A stretch of 64,000 nt of DNA from Rotaria socialis (taxonomy: Eukaryota; Rotifera; Eurotatoria; Philodinida; Philodinidae), in assembly GCA_905331475.1 (NCBI GenBank), contig CAJNYU010000079.1:1-64000 (forward strand). Direction: 5' to 3'. The notes below the pieces were generated by a model. It made no database searches. It saw only the letters and a program-made list of their open reading frames with translations, and was not told the origin of the DNA. Shown here piece by piece: positions 50,101-61,919 of this stretch; position 1 is the stretch's first letter; every line of letters begins with the position of its first letter. A program made the position numbers and the translations under genes.

Positions 50101-51940
50101 AACACTAATACAGAAGAAAACCGTAATTCTACCAAAACAAAAAGGAATTGTACCACTCTTTGTGGTTATAGTAGTTTTTTTTGATGAAAAACAGCATGAT
50201 TTTAAATATCTATCGTTACTTCTTACATAGTAGATACTGATTCTTGTTTCAATAGAAGTTTATTGTTTCCCATACGGTTAACATTTAAAGATGAAAGAAA
50301 AATCTATAGCTGTTCTTTTACTGATTTTGCGTTACAGGTTTCATTTTCTCTCTTTAGATACTATATCAAATGAAGAGAAAAAATGTCAGAATGGTGTAAA
50401 TAAAGAACACAAGTTAAATAAGAGAAAAAATTAATCAGCGCAATTATATATGTGAAATATTTGTGAATGAATGAGCACTGTATCGTATTTTATTATATAT
50501 CTTACATGTATTAGACAACATCATGGAGGAATAGAAATATTTCTATACAAATCTTTGTAACGCAGAAGACGGTTTTCTGAAAATTTTGCATTAACTGTCG
50601 TGTATGTGGAAGAATGTGAAGTGGTCTAAATTCACATGTTTTGACCTCTCTACTAATTGATCTGAAAACAGGCTGCTCTTTCTAAGAAACAAAACCTCGG
50701 TTTGCAAGAATCTCTGTTTCGACATGTTTCCATGAGATAGGTTGCCCACCTATATTGATATTCTGACGTTTCAGAAGCTGTATCTAGGTTTTTAAAAAGT
50801 TCAGTCAACATTTATACGTATACATAGTCCAAAAGAGATTTCTATCGAGTTATTACAAGCGTCTCATTTCCAAAGTACGTACACAATACACAGACCTGAC
50901 ACATGTAAATATTCTAATTTTCTTTGTTGATTTCTTGTAAAGTATAACCATGTTATGAAGACTCAAAAAAAATAGGGTACAACATAACCACAAGAATGAT
51001 GTTTAAGAACAATCATTTTAGTTGGGATCGGTTGAAAAAATAACTTCAATGCATTAAAAATGTTTCAGATTTTCAGCACAACTGCTATAATGTAATTACC
51101 AGATCCTAGTTTTGTTCTAATTTCTACTCCTAGATATTTTAAACGCGACACGAACTCAACTGGATTATTTTGATAAAAGACTTTTGATATATTAGGGGGC
51201 ATTGCACTGTAGATCGGCATTGCTTTTGTTTCTATAACATTGACCGGTAGTATATGATTTTCTCAAAAAAATTGAAAAAACGTTCATTGCTATTTTATTC
51301 TTGCTCTCTTAACTCGTTTATATGGTGAGATAGTTTTTTCTCTACGGATCCTTTCACTAAAGTAGATACTGATCTATAAAATCGATTGAACGAGCATGTA
51401 ACAATATAAATGATTTGTAATGTGAATGTATTTAAATCTTAAGCGGTTGACTATTTCTCAAATAACTACTGCCGGTAGTGTATTTACAATGTAATTCGGA
51501 AAAGGATGCTTGGCTATAAAAAGAAAAAGTAAGAAACACTTAATTATATGGACTTACATATCTATAACAGACATTAGCCAAATGAAACCAAAGCCAATAT
51601 ATGTAGGTATAGGTAGCGATAAAACATCGTATATCATGAATGCTAAAAATGCCATTAATAAGCAAATAAACTTTTGTTGAAGAGTGAAGGAAAGAATCGG
51701 TAGATCCTGATGAAGCCATTTATGCTTAAGACAAACGAATTGCCAAACAAAGAAATAGACTGTAAATAAGTCAACTTCATACCACATGCCAATACGATTG
51801 CAGTAACGAACCAAAAGCCAAGTAGTTGTAATCGTCAGTGACAAAAGGACAATGATATTTTTAGTTGTCGAACAGAATGAAATATGAATAAGAGTAAAAA
51901 TCCAGAAAATAGCGTCATCGAAAGAGTGAATGAATTGCAT
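47169..51940 (-). CDS. Multi-pass membrane protein, two exons with a ~3.9-kb intron (tentative)
   Basis: Exon 1 (51940-51558) opens MQFIHSFDDAIFWIFTLIHI and ends at a strong GTAAGT donor in phase 2. Exon 2 (47631-47169) starts after a tttttaatag acceptor needing phase 2. Joined they give 281 aa with six to seven TM segments, including FICLLMAFLAFMIYDVLSL and GDFLIFDVLLLLIV, and a loop with several Cys (YCADDINEL, NWDSC). I do not recognise the family. The join rests on matching phase and similar character; an intron of 3.9 kb is exceptional here and contains an assembly gap, so these could be parts of two genes. Just upstream of exon 1 another frame (ADDPPCLSYLPSDGRC, near 51970-51925) also reads like protein, so the 5' end may be misassembled or mutated. 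Confidence 0.4.
48178..48234. other. Assembly gap flanked by G11 and C28 homopolymers
   Basis: Eleven G, a ten-base N gap (48190-48199), then twenty-eight C. This looks like an unresolved homopolymer or inverted repeat rather than biology. The frame crossing it (poly-Gly) is spurious. Confidence 0.9.
48241..48340. repeat. 19-bp hairpin and third copy beside the gap
   Basis: acagaccgttacagagaaa (48241-48259) is followed by its exact inverse at 48272-48290, with a 12-base loop. A near-identical direct copy, acagaccgtcacagagaaa, lies at 48322-48340. Probably the end of an element hidden in the gap. Confidence 0.75.
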
Positions 51941-53500
51941 CTGCCATCGCTCGGAAGATAAGAGAGACACGGTGGATCATCTGCACAAAGTATAGTAATA
52001 TATAAATAGTTTATTAGTCATTTATGCCCACAGATCGAATAATAACACCAGGAGCGTAAAGCCAGTGCATGATCGCGTGTGGGATCTACTAACATGTACT
52101 GCAATAAAAAGCCACTTGCTCTTGTGTTTTTCAGAGCACAATGGAGTATGTATGTGATGAACATACTCAAAGTACTTGCCTTGCATTTGTACATCTGATC
52201 TTTCATCGTTAAACCAGTTTTTGATTAAAACATAGATAAAACATAACTTGTTGTATTTCTTCTGTCTATTTTGAATAAAAAACTAATATTGAGAAAAATT
52301 AATGAAATGAGTGTTCACTTTTCAGAATTTTCTTGAATAAAGTGAATATCATTATGAGTCTCATTCAATTTTATAGTCGAATAGCGTGTGTGGAGAGAGG
52401 CAGAGAGGAAAGAACAGGAAAAAACTATAACTGTTGTTGTTTGACCGATGACGATGAATTTGTTTCCTTTTTTATTCATATGTAGAAAGAAAAAACACGC
52501 AACTATATTTTTGTTTGAGGTCATTGCAGAAAAAGAAAGAGAAGAATCGTAGCCAATCGGTTAGTACATCTACAAGTTTAACAGCGCATAAAAAAGAAAC
52601 CTACGTGAAGTAGATAAGAAGCAAAATAGAAATAATAATAATATACTTCAAAAAGTGACCACAGTTGTTTTTGATCACCAAAAAGTCAAATGTTTTATTA
52701 CTAACACTCATAATTGTCGATATTGACAATGTCCGATGTATGATGTNAATCTGCCAATACAGGTCCACCGTATCTTAATAAAGAATAATTTTGATCCTAT
52801 GATGGATATACCTTATTTATTTGGCGTAATATACAGTACGAAATAGCTTATGCAAATTTTCGAAAAGAATTTTGCAAATAACCACGTTTTCATCTACAAC
52901 GATATACTTTTTTTGAGTTAAAGCTATGGGATGTAGTTACTTTGTCGAAATAACTGTTTCATTTAAAAAACATGAATACTTACTGCTTCTGAGACAATTT
53001 TGACAAAGATAAATTGAAAACGTACATCTTTGTGATAAATTCGATTCTGTTCATATTTAGTACAACTTGTTAAACAGTATAGAAAAAATTCATTCAACCT
53101 TTTAGAAAAGTGCTTGACGTTTATCCAAATCTAGTTGAATTCTAATTACGATAAAGATGTGATTTAAATAAACAGAAAAGCGGAAGACACATCAATATCA
53201 AATAATAATGAATTATTTCTAATTACAGATGACATAGAACCATATTCTTGTTCGTTTTTATCGCGAAGTTGATAGAAGATAAATATTAATATTAAAATAA
53301 GTTCAATAATATGTTAGGATACAATACAAACAATAGACAATAATTCAATATTATTTGAAATAGTTGTATCCAGTACAAGTCAATTCACTAATATTCTAAA
53401 GGGGGGGAGGGGGGGAGATGCTGGTGAATCCTATTGAATTCAATAGGATCCATTAACATCCACACTAAATGTTTTCATTAATAAACAGTGTACTTTTATG
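51941..53500. other. Gene-free stretch with small fragments
   Basis: A 62-codon minus frame at 52018-52206 has splice-like sites but could not be placed in a gene. A G7-A-G7 tract lies at about 53401-53416, and a 22-bp perfect palindrome (atcctattgaattcaatagg and on) at about 53432-53453. One N at 52747. Confidence 0.45.
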
Positions 53501-54830
53501 AACTACTGTCGGTAAGAACACATCTTGGTGAATGTTAATATAACTGACTGGGTTTTGTGAATTCTCATAACTGTTAACAGGCTTTGGTACTGTCGAATAA
53601 ATCGGAACACTATAATCCAACAGGGTTCGACAAACTTTGTCAAGATCCAGGATCCACTTTTGTCCTTTGATGAGATCATTATTGAATCATTCTTTTTATT
53701 AATCATTGTGAAGTGACATAAGAAACTTACATTAATGATCACACATTTACTTGATCGTAGAAATGAACTCTATCGTATTCTGCAGTCAAATTGTAAAAAT
53801 CAAAAAACTAAATTATTGAAAAAGGTTTGTTTTTCTAAATAAATTTAAACAGTTGTGTAGAATATTATTGAAATTCGACTAAAATTTGGAGCTATTGAAA
53901 CATCAAACAATCGATTATTTAAAAGATTAAATTAAATTTTCAATTGGTTTCTCAGTTTCCTTGAACCAAATTTCCTTCTGCTTCGTGAACGTCATTATTC
54001 ACTATTTAATAGCTCAATTTTATATTCTGGTTTGCCATTATTACATTGTGTGGAATCAAATGGATTATAATATTAGCAAATGATTTATTATAAAGTTGAA
54101 AATGATGATTTTTTTTTATTTGATTCAAGCAATTGAAGAGTATGCGAAATTCGAATGATTAATCTTATCAAAAATAAATTAAGATAAATAATTCATTCGG
54201 TCCATCTCAACGAAAAATAAATTATTCAAGTTTAACTTCTCGATTGAATCGCACTCTTATATATAAGTGGGCCCGAAATTCTGACTCGATTGGTGTAATC
54301 AATTTTTCTATGTTAAAACGTACCCTTGCAAATGAATCTCTACGATAGAGGGGTGCAGCAAAACACGCTCTACAAAATAACTGCGAATTGGTTTCACTAG
54401 CACATGCAATAAAAAAGTTACAAGCTTAGAAATATGCTTCACAAGAAACAAAACTTAACTGTGAAGCCTGTTTTGGTATTTTCGCTCCAATATTTGTCGT
54501 CTAGGTTCCCTAGAACAAATTGTTTTCTTTAACAGAAGCGTTTTGAAAGTCACTACTAAATCATACGTAAACTTTAATTCCAGGACTTCAATCAAGAAAA
54601 CAGCAAATAATATGCGAGGCGAAAAACATGAAGTCTTAGTAAATTTTGAGTTGCTTTTTAATTTAACTTTTTCTTTTCCAATTATTTCTATCAAAGAACG
54701 TTTTCTTTCAGAGAAAAGATGGCAGACTTCAAATCGAAATGCCAAAAAATACGTCAAAAATCGGCAACCTTGTTTGCGAAAATACACTCAGCAAAAAATA
54801 AAAAGGTGTTGAAACTTTTACTGTAGCAGC
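53501..54830. pseudogene. Cluster of broken coding-like fragments
   Basis: Several stretches read like protein but are short and interrupted. On the minus strand (53690-53480) there is DLIKGQKWILDLDKVCRTLL and on. On the plus strand MITHLLDRRNELYRILQSNC (53734-53823) ends at a GT site. Then IYKWARNSDSIGVINFSMLK (from 54260) runs through a stop into CELVSLAHAIKKLQ and CEACFGIFAPIFVV (to ~54500). A basic tail ADFKSKCQKIRQKSATLFAK follows at 54719-54830. These may be remnants of one old gene or DNA transposon; I cannot name the family. Confidence 0.4.
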
Positions 54831-57072
54831 TTGATAGAAAATGGTAATCATTACTGATCAAAATAAAGGAAACCTGATCGAAAGATCTATTGTTTTCATG
54901 AAGTTAAGGAACTTTTACTGAAAGTACCATTATATAGATCAGGTTCATGGTTGATTTTCAGCTTTTATGAAGCATATTTCTAAGGTTATAACTATTCTAC
55001 TAGATGAGCTAGTGGGGTCAATTAATAATCATTTTGTACAACGTGTTTGATTGCATCTTTTCTTCATAGAGACAAATTTACAACCACGCGCTTCACTAAG
55101 TAAAAATTTGTTATACAAATTGAGTCAGGACTGCTGAACCACCCGTAATATACGTATATATATATATACTTACTTTAGACTATGGAACACCAATTAAGTA
55201 TTTCTTAAGTCTAAATCAAATAACACAAACGTTATTAAGATAAAATCAAGTACATGACATAAATACTGTTGAACTAAGTTCTTGTATTTTTGTTCAATGT
55301 AGCTAAGAGAATGTATCTGATTGAGAGTGAGAGTAAAATCATTTATGTCAGGATGATGTCGCAAGCTGACATCATCCCTATTTCATGTAATCCTCTATCT
55401 TCTCTATCTTCTTTCATCTCTTTTCATCTTTATTGGTACTCTATTTTCTTGCGTTCTATATACATCTATATTATGTAATGATTTTGTTTACATAATAATA
55501 AAGTTCGTGCATATAGATCATCAGCACATATATCTATATCGATACGAGAAAGGAAGAGAGAGAAACCTATAACAATTTATCATTACAAATATGTTTTATT
55601 GATTTGATCTTCTAAAATCCAAGATTGTCTTGATACAGTGTGTCAGCAGCTAAATGAAAAATTCATTTATCAACATTATGTCAATCTGTATTATCCTTTC
55701 AAGGAATATCTTTATATTGATCTAAAAATTATTTGAACGAATATGTCAATCCGTCTTTACGAAAACTCAACAATTTCCTTTGTTTATTTGATTGTACACA
55801 TGATAACAAAGATTTTACTTCTATTGTATGAATTTGCATGATAGTAAAAACATTTTATATATTATTTAAAATGTTTCTAGCGGAAGAATTCTCAAAGCAG
55901 AATTGAACAACATATTGTTCATTTTATTTTAATTCATGTTCATTGATGCGAATTACAATCTTTGACTTTCGTTAGTACTATTTACAATAGTTTTGTTTTA
56001 TTTTGATTGAACGCTCGAAAATATTCATGAAGTGTACCTTCCTTGTTCGATTTTTACTTTTTGGTTTCTCTACGAAAATGCAACTGATCGGACTGAAATG
56101 TTCATCGGAGATCAATTTAGCCATTTTTATTTTCAATCTACACGTCTAGATTTATAAAAGGTTTTAAAGGTATAGTTACTGGTTTCGACTTGAAACCTTT
56201 ATTTACTTTTCCTCATAAAAAAGCGAAATTGTCTAGAAATGTTAAAACTAATTGTGAGGTATAGAATGTCATAGATACCTACGAAAACATATTCAATTTA
56301 AATGAACAAAATTTGATAGAAATTCTCATCTAGCAGAATATAATCTCTTAGAAAAACAATGTTTCCCCGAGAAATTGCCATCGAAATTAAATAAATATGC
56401 TCTGTTCCCATCATATTTTCAAGTATGGGTACTTAAACCCACACCCATAACAGTTGCTAACATTTCATTACAATTTAAAACTTGAGAATTCGAAGATGGC
56501 ATGCGCTAGATAGAATACATATGAACTTGAGGACGAGCATACGAAAGATTAATTATGAAACTAAGCGCATTTCAACCATCGCCGAGTTGAAGATATGATC
56601 AAGATAACTATGATATTCAACTTAAATCTGATTTATGTTATAAACCGGTTCAATTGAAAATAAAAATAAAATGATCCAATCAAATAAAAGGTCAATAACA
56701 GTGTCGAAGACTCTTATTTTCGATCATGATTAATACAAAAATCTATTCCTTCGGTTTTTTTCTAATCTTACTGATATTTATTTAAGTCTCCTTCGATATG
56801 CTTTCTTTGATTTTGTTTTTTTCTCAAACATTTCTACAGTAAATATTAGACGAACTTTTATAGTTTGAAGCGAATAAGAAAAATAACAATGTGGAATCGT
56901 GTAGTGAGAATCAATCCTTTCGATTTCTTACCTGAAATGAAACATGAATTTTATAGATTCAATTTGTTCTTCATTTATTTGGTTGGTCATCCGTTATAAT
57001 TATGGATCGTATTGGTTTGTCTTTCTATCTTTCAAGGTCTAAATGAATACACTTAGTTTGTTCATTAATCAG
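54831..57072. other. Gene-free stretch upstream of the carboxypeptidase
   Basis: AT-rich DNA. The first coding exon (with start codon and signal peptide) of the carboxypeptidase should lie here but was not identified; no candidate gives both a signal peptide and a phase-1 donor. A short cccacaccc, telomere-like, occurs near 56441. Confidence 0.45.
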
Positions 57073-58573
57073 GAAATTTTTCCGCTGCATGGCAAAAATT
57101 TATTCAGGATCCTCATGTTGCTCATGCAGTATATTCAATGACTGTTCTAGATGGTCGAACAGGTTCAATACTGTTTGAACACGCCAAAGATATAGGTCTT
57201 CCTCCGGCATCGTCACTTAAAACAATTACAGCAGCAGCTGCTTTACATTATCTCGGTACAAATTATACATATGAAACATTGTTGCAATATTCCGGTGAAA
57301 TAGATACCGTAACAGGTTTTCTTGATGGATATATTTATATTATTGGTGGAAGAATCTTTGTTTTTGTCTTCTCTAATATTTTATGAATATCTTCTAGGCA
57401 GTGGAGATCCATCATTGGGCAGTTGGCGATATGATGAATCGATAGCAGCAAATACTATTATTAAGAAATGGATAGAAACAATAAGAAAAGCTGGAATAAG
57501 TAAATGTCGAGGTATTATAGGTGATACTAGTCGATGGAATAATACGAAAACAATGTTTATTGATGGATGGACATGGAATGATATTGGGTATGTTTAAATT
57601 AAAATAGTTTCAATAATCAATTTCTGTACTTAAATTCTATTCAATAAAAAGAATTTTATTACATGTTCTAGACTTGTTTTTCGTTACTAATTTTAGTCAT
57701 TGGTATGGTGCTGGTCATTCGGCATTAAATTGGCGCGAGAACGAATTCACCATTGAAATTCAATCAGGTTCTTCTAATAATACGTCTGCACATATTATTG
57801 TAATAAAGAATTCGCCACCTGGTTTAAAAATTATTAATGAATTAACGACTTCATCTTTAGAAGGTGAAGTATCTCTCTATTTTTCTGTCGATGGTTCTAA
57901 TGTAGGTTATCTACGTGGCACTGTACCACTTGATGCCTCACCTAACTTCGATGTTCATTGTGCTGTACCTGATCCTGCTCTCTATGCTGCTCACGAATTA
58001 ACTCAAGCATTAAGAATCAACGGAGTCGATGTGGAACAGGAAGCAACAGTTGGCTCAAATGAAAGCAAAAAATTAACTCTTCTAGATATTCATCGATCAC
58101 CTCCATTATCGAAGTTAATTGAACAGTTTCTTCGTGTTAGTATTAATATGTATGGTGAAGTATTTGTTAAAACAATTGCTCATCGAACAGGAAAAAGTTC
58201 ATTGTTTGATGCTCCATTGAAAATTCTTCCATCCTATATTCATACATTACTTGACATAGAGAATTCCTTGGATGGTATCGCAATAACAGATGGATCAGGT
58301 CTATCTCGTAGCAATCGTCTAAGTACATATGCTTTAGCACGAATTCTATTTACTGTTCAAAAACAACCATGGTTTGATAATGTTTATTATGAAGCTTTTC
58401 CTACGATAAATGGACTTCGCATGAAAAGTGGAACACTAATGAATACAATTGCTTATGCTGGTTATATTAAAGAGCATTCGTTTGTTTTTTCGTTTATGAT
58501 TAACAACTATCATGGTGAAACTGCTCCGAATATGAGAAAGAAAATTTGGAATATACTTGACGCATTAAAATAA
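57073..58573 (+). CDS. D-alanyl-D-alanine carboxypeptidase/endopeptidase, PBP4 (DacB, peptidase S13) family; bacterial-type
   Basis: Three exons (57073-57345, 57398-57587, 57697-58573; introns of 52 and 109 bp) give ~446 residues from an upstream splice acceptor; the start exon is missing. All three active-site motifs of penicillin-binding serine peptidases are present: SSLK (57210-57221; Ser nucleophile and Lys) in PPASSLKTITAAAAL, SIN (58139-58147) in RVSINMYGEVF, and KSG (58424-58432) in LRMKSGTLMNTIAYAGYI. Family landmarks GSGDPSL, WYGAGHSALNW and DGSGLSRSNRLS lie at the expected places. In bacteria these enzymes trim peptidoglycan peptides; animals have no peptidoglycan, so a role against bacterial wall (food digestion or defence) after horizontal transfer is inferred. 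Both introns keep frame and start GT, showing adaptation to the host. The sequence is intact, so it is not a decayed contaminant. Secretion is expected but not shown. Confidence 0.9.
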
Positions 58574-58694
58574 ATAAATAAATAAAAATTATATCTTGTT
58601 TATTCCTCACTGATACTCTAATGAGCAATCGGTTGCCAATACATTATATTGCATATACGTTTTGATTAACAAGTAATGAAAACATTCGAAACAT
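58574..58694. terminator. 3' end of the carboxypeptidase gene
   Basis: The stop codon overlaps a run of aataaa units (58571-58585), likely poly(A) signals. Confidence 0.5.
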
Positions 58695-59044
58695 CCCAGG
58701 TGATTAAATCCGATACCGAATCCTATCGGATCTTAGCTACCGACAAAATCTGATGGTATTCCGGGGGACGGAGCTACAAACGAATACGACGGATGAAGCC
58801 TCTTTTCTTAACTGGGTGCTAATAAGTACCTGGAGACATTACTAGAAGTGGGTCAAAAGCACACGCCAGATTCCAGTCGAATTCCTTCAGTAGGATCAGT
58901 AAGTATCCAATACTAAGGCTCCGTTAGTCGTTCCGCGACTAGCAACCACTAAGGATTTTTTCGATTTCATAAAACTCCCATACAATTCAATTGGATTCCA
59001 ATCAGTTTCCGATAGGATCCTATTGTCGGAATGATTCTCCTGGG
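58695..59044. mobile_element. Inverted-end element (MITE), 350 bp
   Basis: It begins CCCAGGTGATTAAATCCGAT and ends with the inverse of CCCAGGAGAATCATTCCGAC; imperfect end similarity continues ~36 bp to cctatcgg. The inside is more GC-rich than the surrounding DNA and has an internal inverted pair (gttagtcgttccgcgactagc). No open frame and no clear target duplication. Confidence 0.75.
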
Positions 59045-59997
59045 TTTAGTTGTGAATGTAAGCATCTCACAATACTAGACTAAAAATGAGACAAACACTG
59101 AAGAAGTACTTCATGGATAGATGATCATGTCAAACCATGTAAAAACGTACTCCATGGAATATCAAATTAATCATTAATCGAAATTATTCATTATAACTCT
59201 ATGATTTAGAAGCTTCTTTTTCGATTTGGAACTGATGTTAAATTCCCACCTGCACGTAACTCTATCTTTGTTTTCGATATCCCAATCGAAGTGGAAACAC
59301 ATGACATTAATAAATTTACAGTTGTGCTTTACTTCAAATATATTTCTCTCAAGACGGAATGCTGCACGAATGAATCATAAGCAGCGATTACTTTCATATT
59401 ATTTTTTGTCCTAACTTATTTAAACGGATAACTATGCCTGTTTATACTCTTTGATTTCCTGAATTAGTCGAATACATGCGTTAAAACATGCTTATTTTTT
59501 TAATGTGTAAAGTAGACTGATTTTATAGCGTTGATTTTATAAATTTTGCCATTCAACGCGTCAAAACAGCGTTTTATCGTTTTTGTGTCTACGTGGGTAT
59601 CGACATTACGGGAAAACGAGAAGTACAATGAATTTATTATCTGGCTTGTTCAAACGAATTTGGGTTTCGGTATTCAGAATACTTTTATTAAATACTTTTA
59701 AGGTTTAGAAACTACTAAAATTTTATGTAACTGGATCGGAAATTCGTTTTAAAATTTGACTCACAAATTCGTGTGTATTATTTAATGCGAAGTACTATAG
59801 AGGGCGCCATTCGCTGGTTGACTTTCGTATTCTTCTTGAGCAATAATTTTGGAAACAATCACTTTTTTTTAGATAAAATTGCAGTAAGCTATGTGAAAAT
59901 TTCACTTAATAATAGTAGTTCTTAGATTAAAATGAATTCACCTGAGATTCAATACAGATTATACACTTTATCGTGTTAGTAACTTGCAAGACAACCA
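59045..59997. other. Gene-free stretch
   Basis: No protein-like frame; the 62-codon frame at 59226 is unsupported. Scattered acgcgt/gcgttaaaac-type words recur here and at 60690-60850, perhaps from a shared old repeat. Confidence 0.45.
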
Positions 59998-60379
59998 CCA
60001 TAGTCGAACTTTTTTATTCATGCGCTTGCCAAGACTTGAGCTTAAGATGTGTCCATAGTGCATGACTTTCTTGCTCAAGACAAGCGCTTGAATGTCTGCA
60101 TGAGTTACAAAAAAAATGCAAGTATAAATTTTTATTACAAGTTGAGTTATTTCGAATGTAAAATTAAAAAAAAATTGAAAAAGTTCTTTAATAACAGAAA
60201 CGCTTAGATAAAAATTCAAGTGCATGAGCAAGAATATCCAGCGATAGAGCAAGAAGTTTAAGAACTTGAGCTCACCGAAAGGCCTCACGTCTTGCTTCAA
60301 GATGTGTCCATAGTTCTCGACTTTCTTGATCAAGAAAGTCAAGAAGTGCATGTGCTTGCAAAAAAACGTTCGACTAGGG
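59998..60379. mobile_element. Inverted-end element (MITE), ~382 bp
   Basis: The ends ccatagtcgaactttttt and (inverse) ccctagtcgaacgttttttt match imperfectly and continue into gcgcttgcc/gcaagcacatg. Inside, aagatgtgtccatagt...gactttcttg is present twice in direct orientation (60044-60079 and 60299-60334). The minus frame across it is not protein-like. Confidence 0.6.
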
Positions 60380-61263
60380 CACGAACAAAATTATTTTTCT
60401 CATCCAACATTTTCATTGCTCTTTTTTAGTTTGATGAGCAAAGTCATTATTTCCCATATAATAATATATATGTTTTACAAAGTTGTTAATATTACAGAAT
60501 CTCAACTAAAGCCTAAAAACTGTAATTAATTCTAGAAAATTCGTTAAGATATTTCACACATGAAAATAAATGTGATATTTAACTAGATCTAATGCATAAA
60601 ATTGACTAAAAAAAGAAAGTATTCAAGAAAACGCATTTGTTTTCTTCACGCGGGAAAATAAATTCAATATTACATGACACTTAGCGCGTTATCAATCGTT
60701 AAAAAGTCACTCACGCGTTAAAACTCGTGAAAAATTCAACGAATTTTCACGAATTTTTTGAAAAATAACAAATTTTCGTTAATTTCGTCTCATGAAACTT
60801 CGTTAAATTTGGTTTTAACACAAGTTTTCACGTTAATTCTGAATATCAATTCGTTAAATCGCTTTTTATTTCTACATGGGATGTTTTTGTGATTGTGAAT
60901 TATTCGTAGTTGGTCCCTTTTTTGTTTCACACATAAACCTGAAAATAAATGGTAATTGGAATATAACTCGACCTGTAAATATTTATGAAGCGTTCAAAAC
61001 AGATGAGGATTCGAAGAAAAAAAAGAGAGAAAACGGTTAGAATAGTCCAGCAAGATATATATATACATATCCATTATTTTAACTACTACATGTGCCGGCT
61101 ATTTACGTTCGATGGATATAAATATTATCAGAGAGAGAGAGAGAGAAAAAGCTAGCGAACAAACGGACAACAAAGTTACCCTAGATATTCTTTTTTTTCT
61201 TTTCTCAGGTCTGTTAATTGATATTTTTTTCTTAACAGCGAATTGAGATTTCAGATCTAAATA
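60380..61263. other. Gene-free stretch with GA microsatellite
   Basis: It includes an area (60650-60860) rich in cgttaa/ttaacg and acgaatttt words in both orientations, which may be an old fold-back element, and a (GA)n tract at 61130-61146. The promoter of the small membrane-protein locus at 61264 presumably lies here. Confidence 0.45.
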
Positions 61264-61632
61264 ATGATAAATAAATCAAAAAGTAACGATAGTAAAAAGA
61301 GTCCATCTGAACAAAAGAATGTCTGGTTGGCTTCAATATTTGTTGGTTTAATAGCGTTGACTTTAATTATGATCATGTGTCTGGTCGTTTATTTTGTGTA
61401 TTCATATGATCAAAACAATAATCATATTGTTGTTCAAAGGCACTATGCAGCATTGCACTCGGTCGAATGAACGGTTTGGGATTATATCGTCATAACGATC
61501 TTAACAATAGGGATCGTTTTATTCTTGATGGGCATGATAATACAATTCGCCGTATGGATTTATTATGGGGTTACAAAGAAAGAAAAAGTAAATCGATCTA
61601 TTGTGAATCGTCGAAAAGAGCATAAAAATTAA
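61264..61632 (+). CDS. Small membrane protein(s), frame interrupted by an in-frame TGA
   Basis: From ATG 61264 the frame runs 68 codons: a hydrophilic N-terminus, one TM helix (WLASIFVGLIALTLIMIMCL...), and an outer segment ending HYAALHSVE, then TGA at 61468-61470. The same frame continues open for 53 more codons with a second TM helix (YIVITILTIGIVLFLMGMII...) and a basic tail ending RRKEHKN before TAA, with aataaa just after. This may be one two-TM gene with a premature stop, programmed read-through, or simply a 68-aa protein. A competing frame over the second part (from ATG 61467: MNGLGLYRHNDLNNRDRF) also reads like protein and has more AT-rich third positions, so which is real is open. 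No known family. Confidence 0.45.
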
Positions 61633-61697
61633 TAAAATATTTGTAAAAGACGTTTATCATCATAGTCTTTAAGAAAAGAGAAGAACTTTGTTTTTCA

Positions 61698-61919
61698 GAT
61701 GATGATGATAATTGTCCAGCAATGGCAATAACACTGGCTGCATTATCTATTAATATAAGAAAACTTATTATTATCCGAATGCTTTTCTTTAATTCTTTTT
61801 TTTCTATTGAGGAAAAAACAACGGTTCATAGGATTAATTTAGAAGAAATAAAGCAATTAGAATACAAATTAAAATTAAGTCGATTAACATTGTATTTAAC
61901 TCAAGCTCAAGTTGTTTAA
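61698..61919 (+). CDS. Possible terminal exon, ~73 aa
   Basis: A tttgtttttcag acceptor precedes an open frame starting DDDDNCPAMAITLAALS and ending in a charged helix (EEIKQLEYKLKLSRLTLYLT). It needs phase 1 from an upstream exon. It could be the last exon of the membrane-protein gene just upstream (an intron of ~55 bp from a GT near 61643 would fit the usual size), but no frame connects cleanly. Confidence 0.3.
   Translation, partial: DDDDNCPAMAITLAALSINIRKLIIIRMLFFNSFFSIEEKTTVHRINLEEIKQLEYKLKLSRLTLYLTQAQVV

Noticed and set aside
38471-58573. Joining the signal-peptide exon at 38471 to the carboxypeptidase at 57073
   Set aside because: Phases match, but an 18.5-kb intron spanning other genes is far outside the size seen here.
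61264-61632. Selenoprotein reading of the in-frame TGA
   Set aside because: No Sec-type context (Cys homologue, CxxU) and no SECIS-like hairpin could be recognised by eye downstream; kept only as an unexplained TGA.
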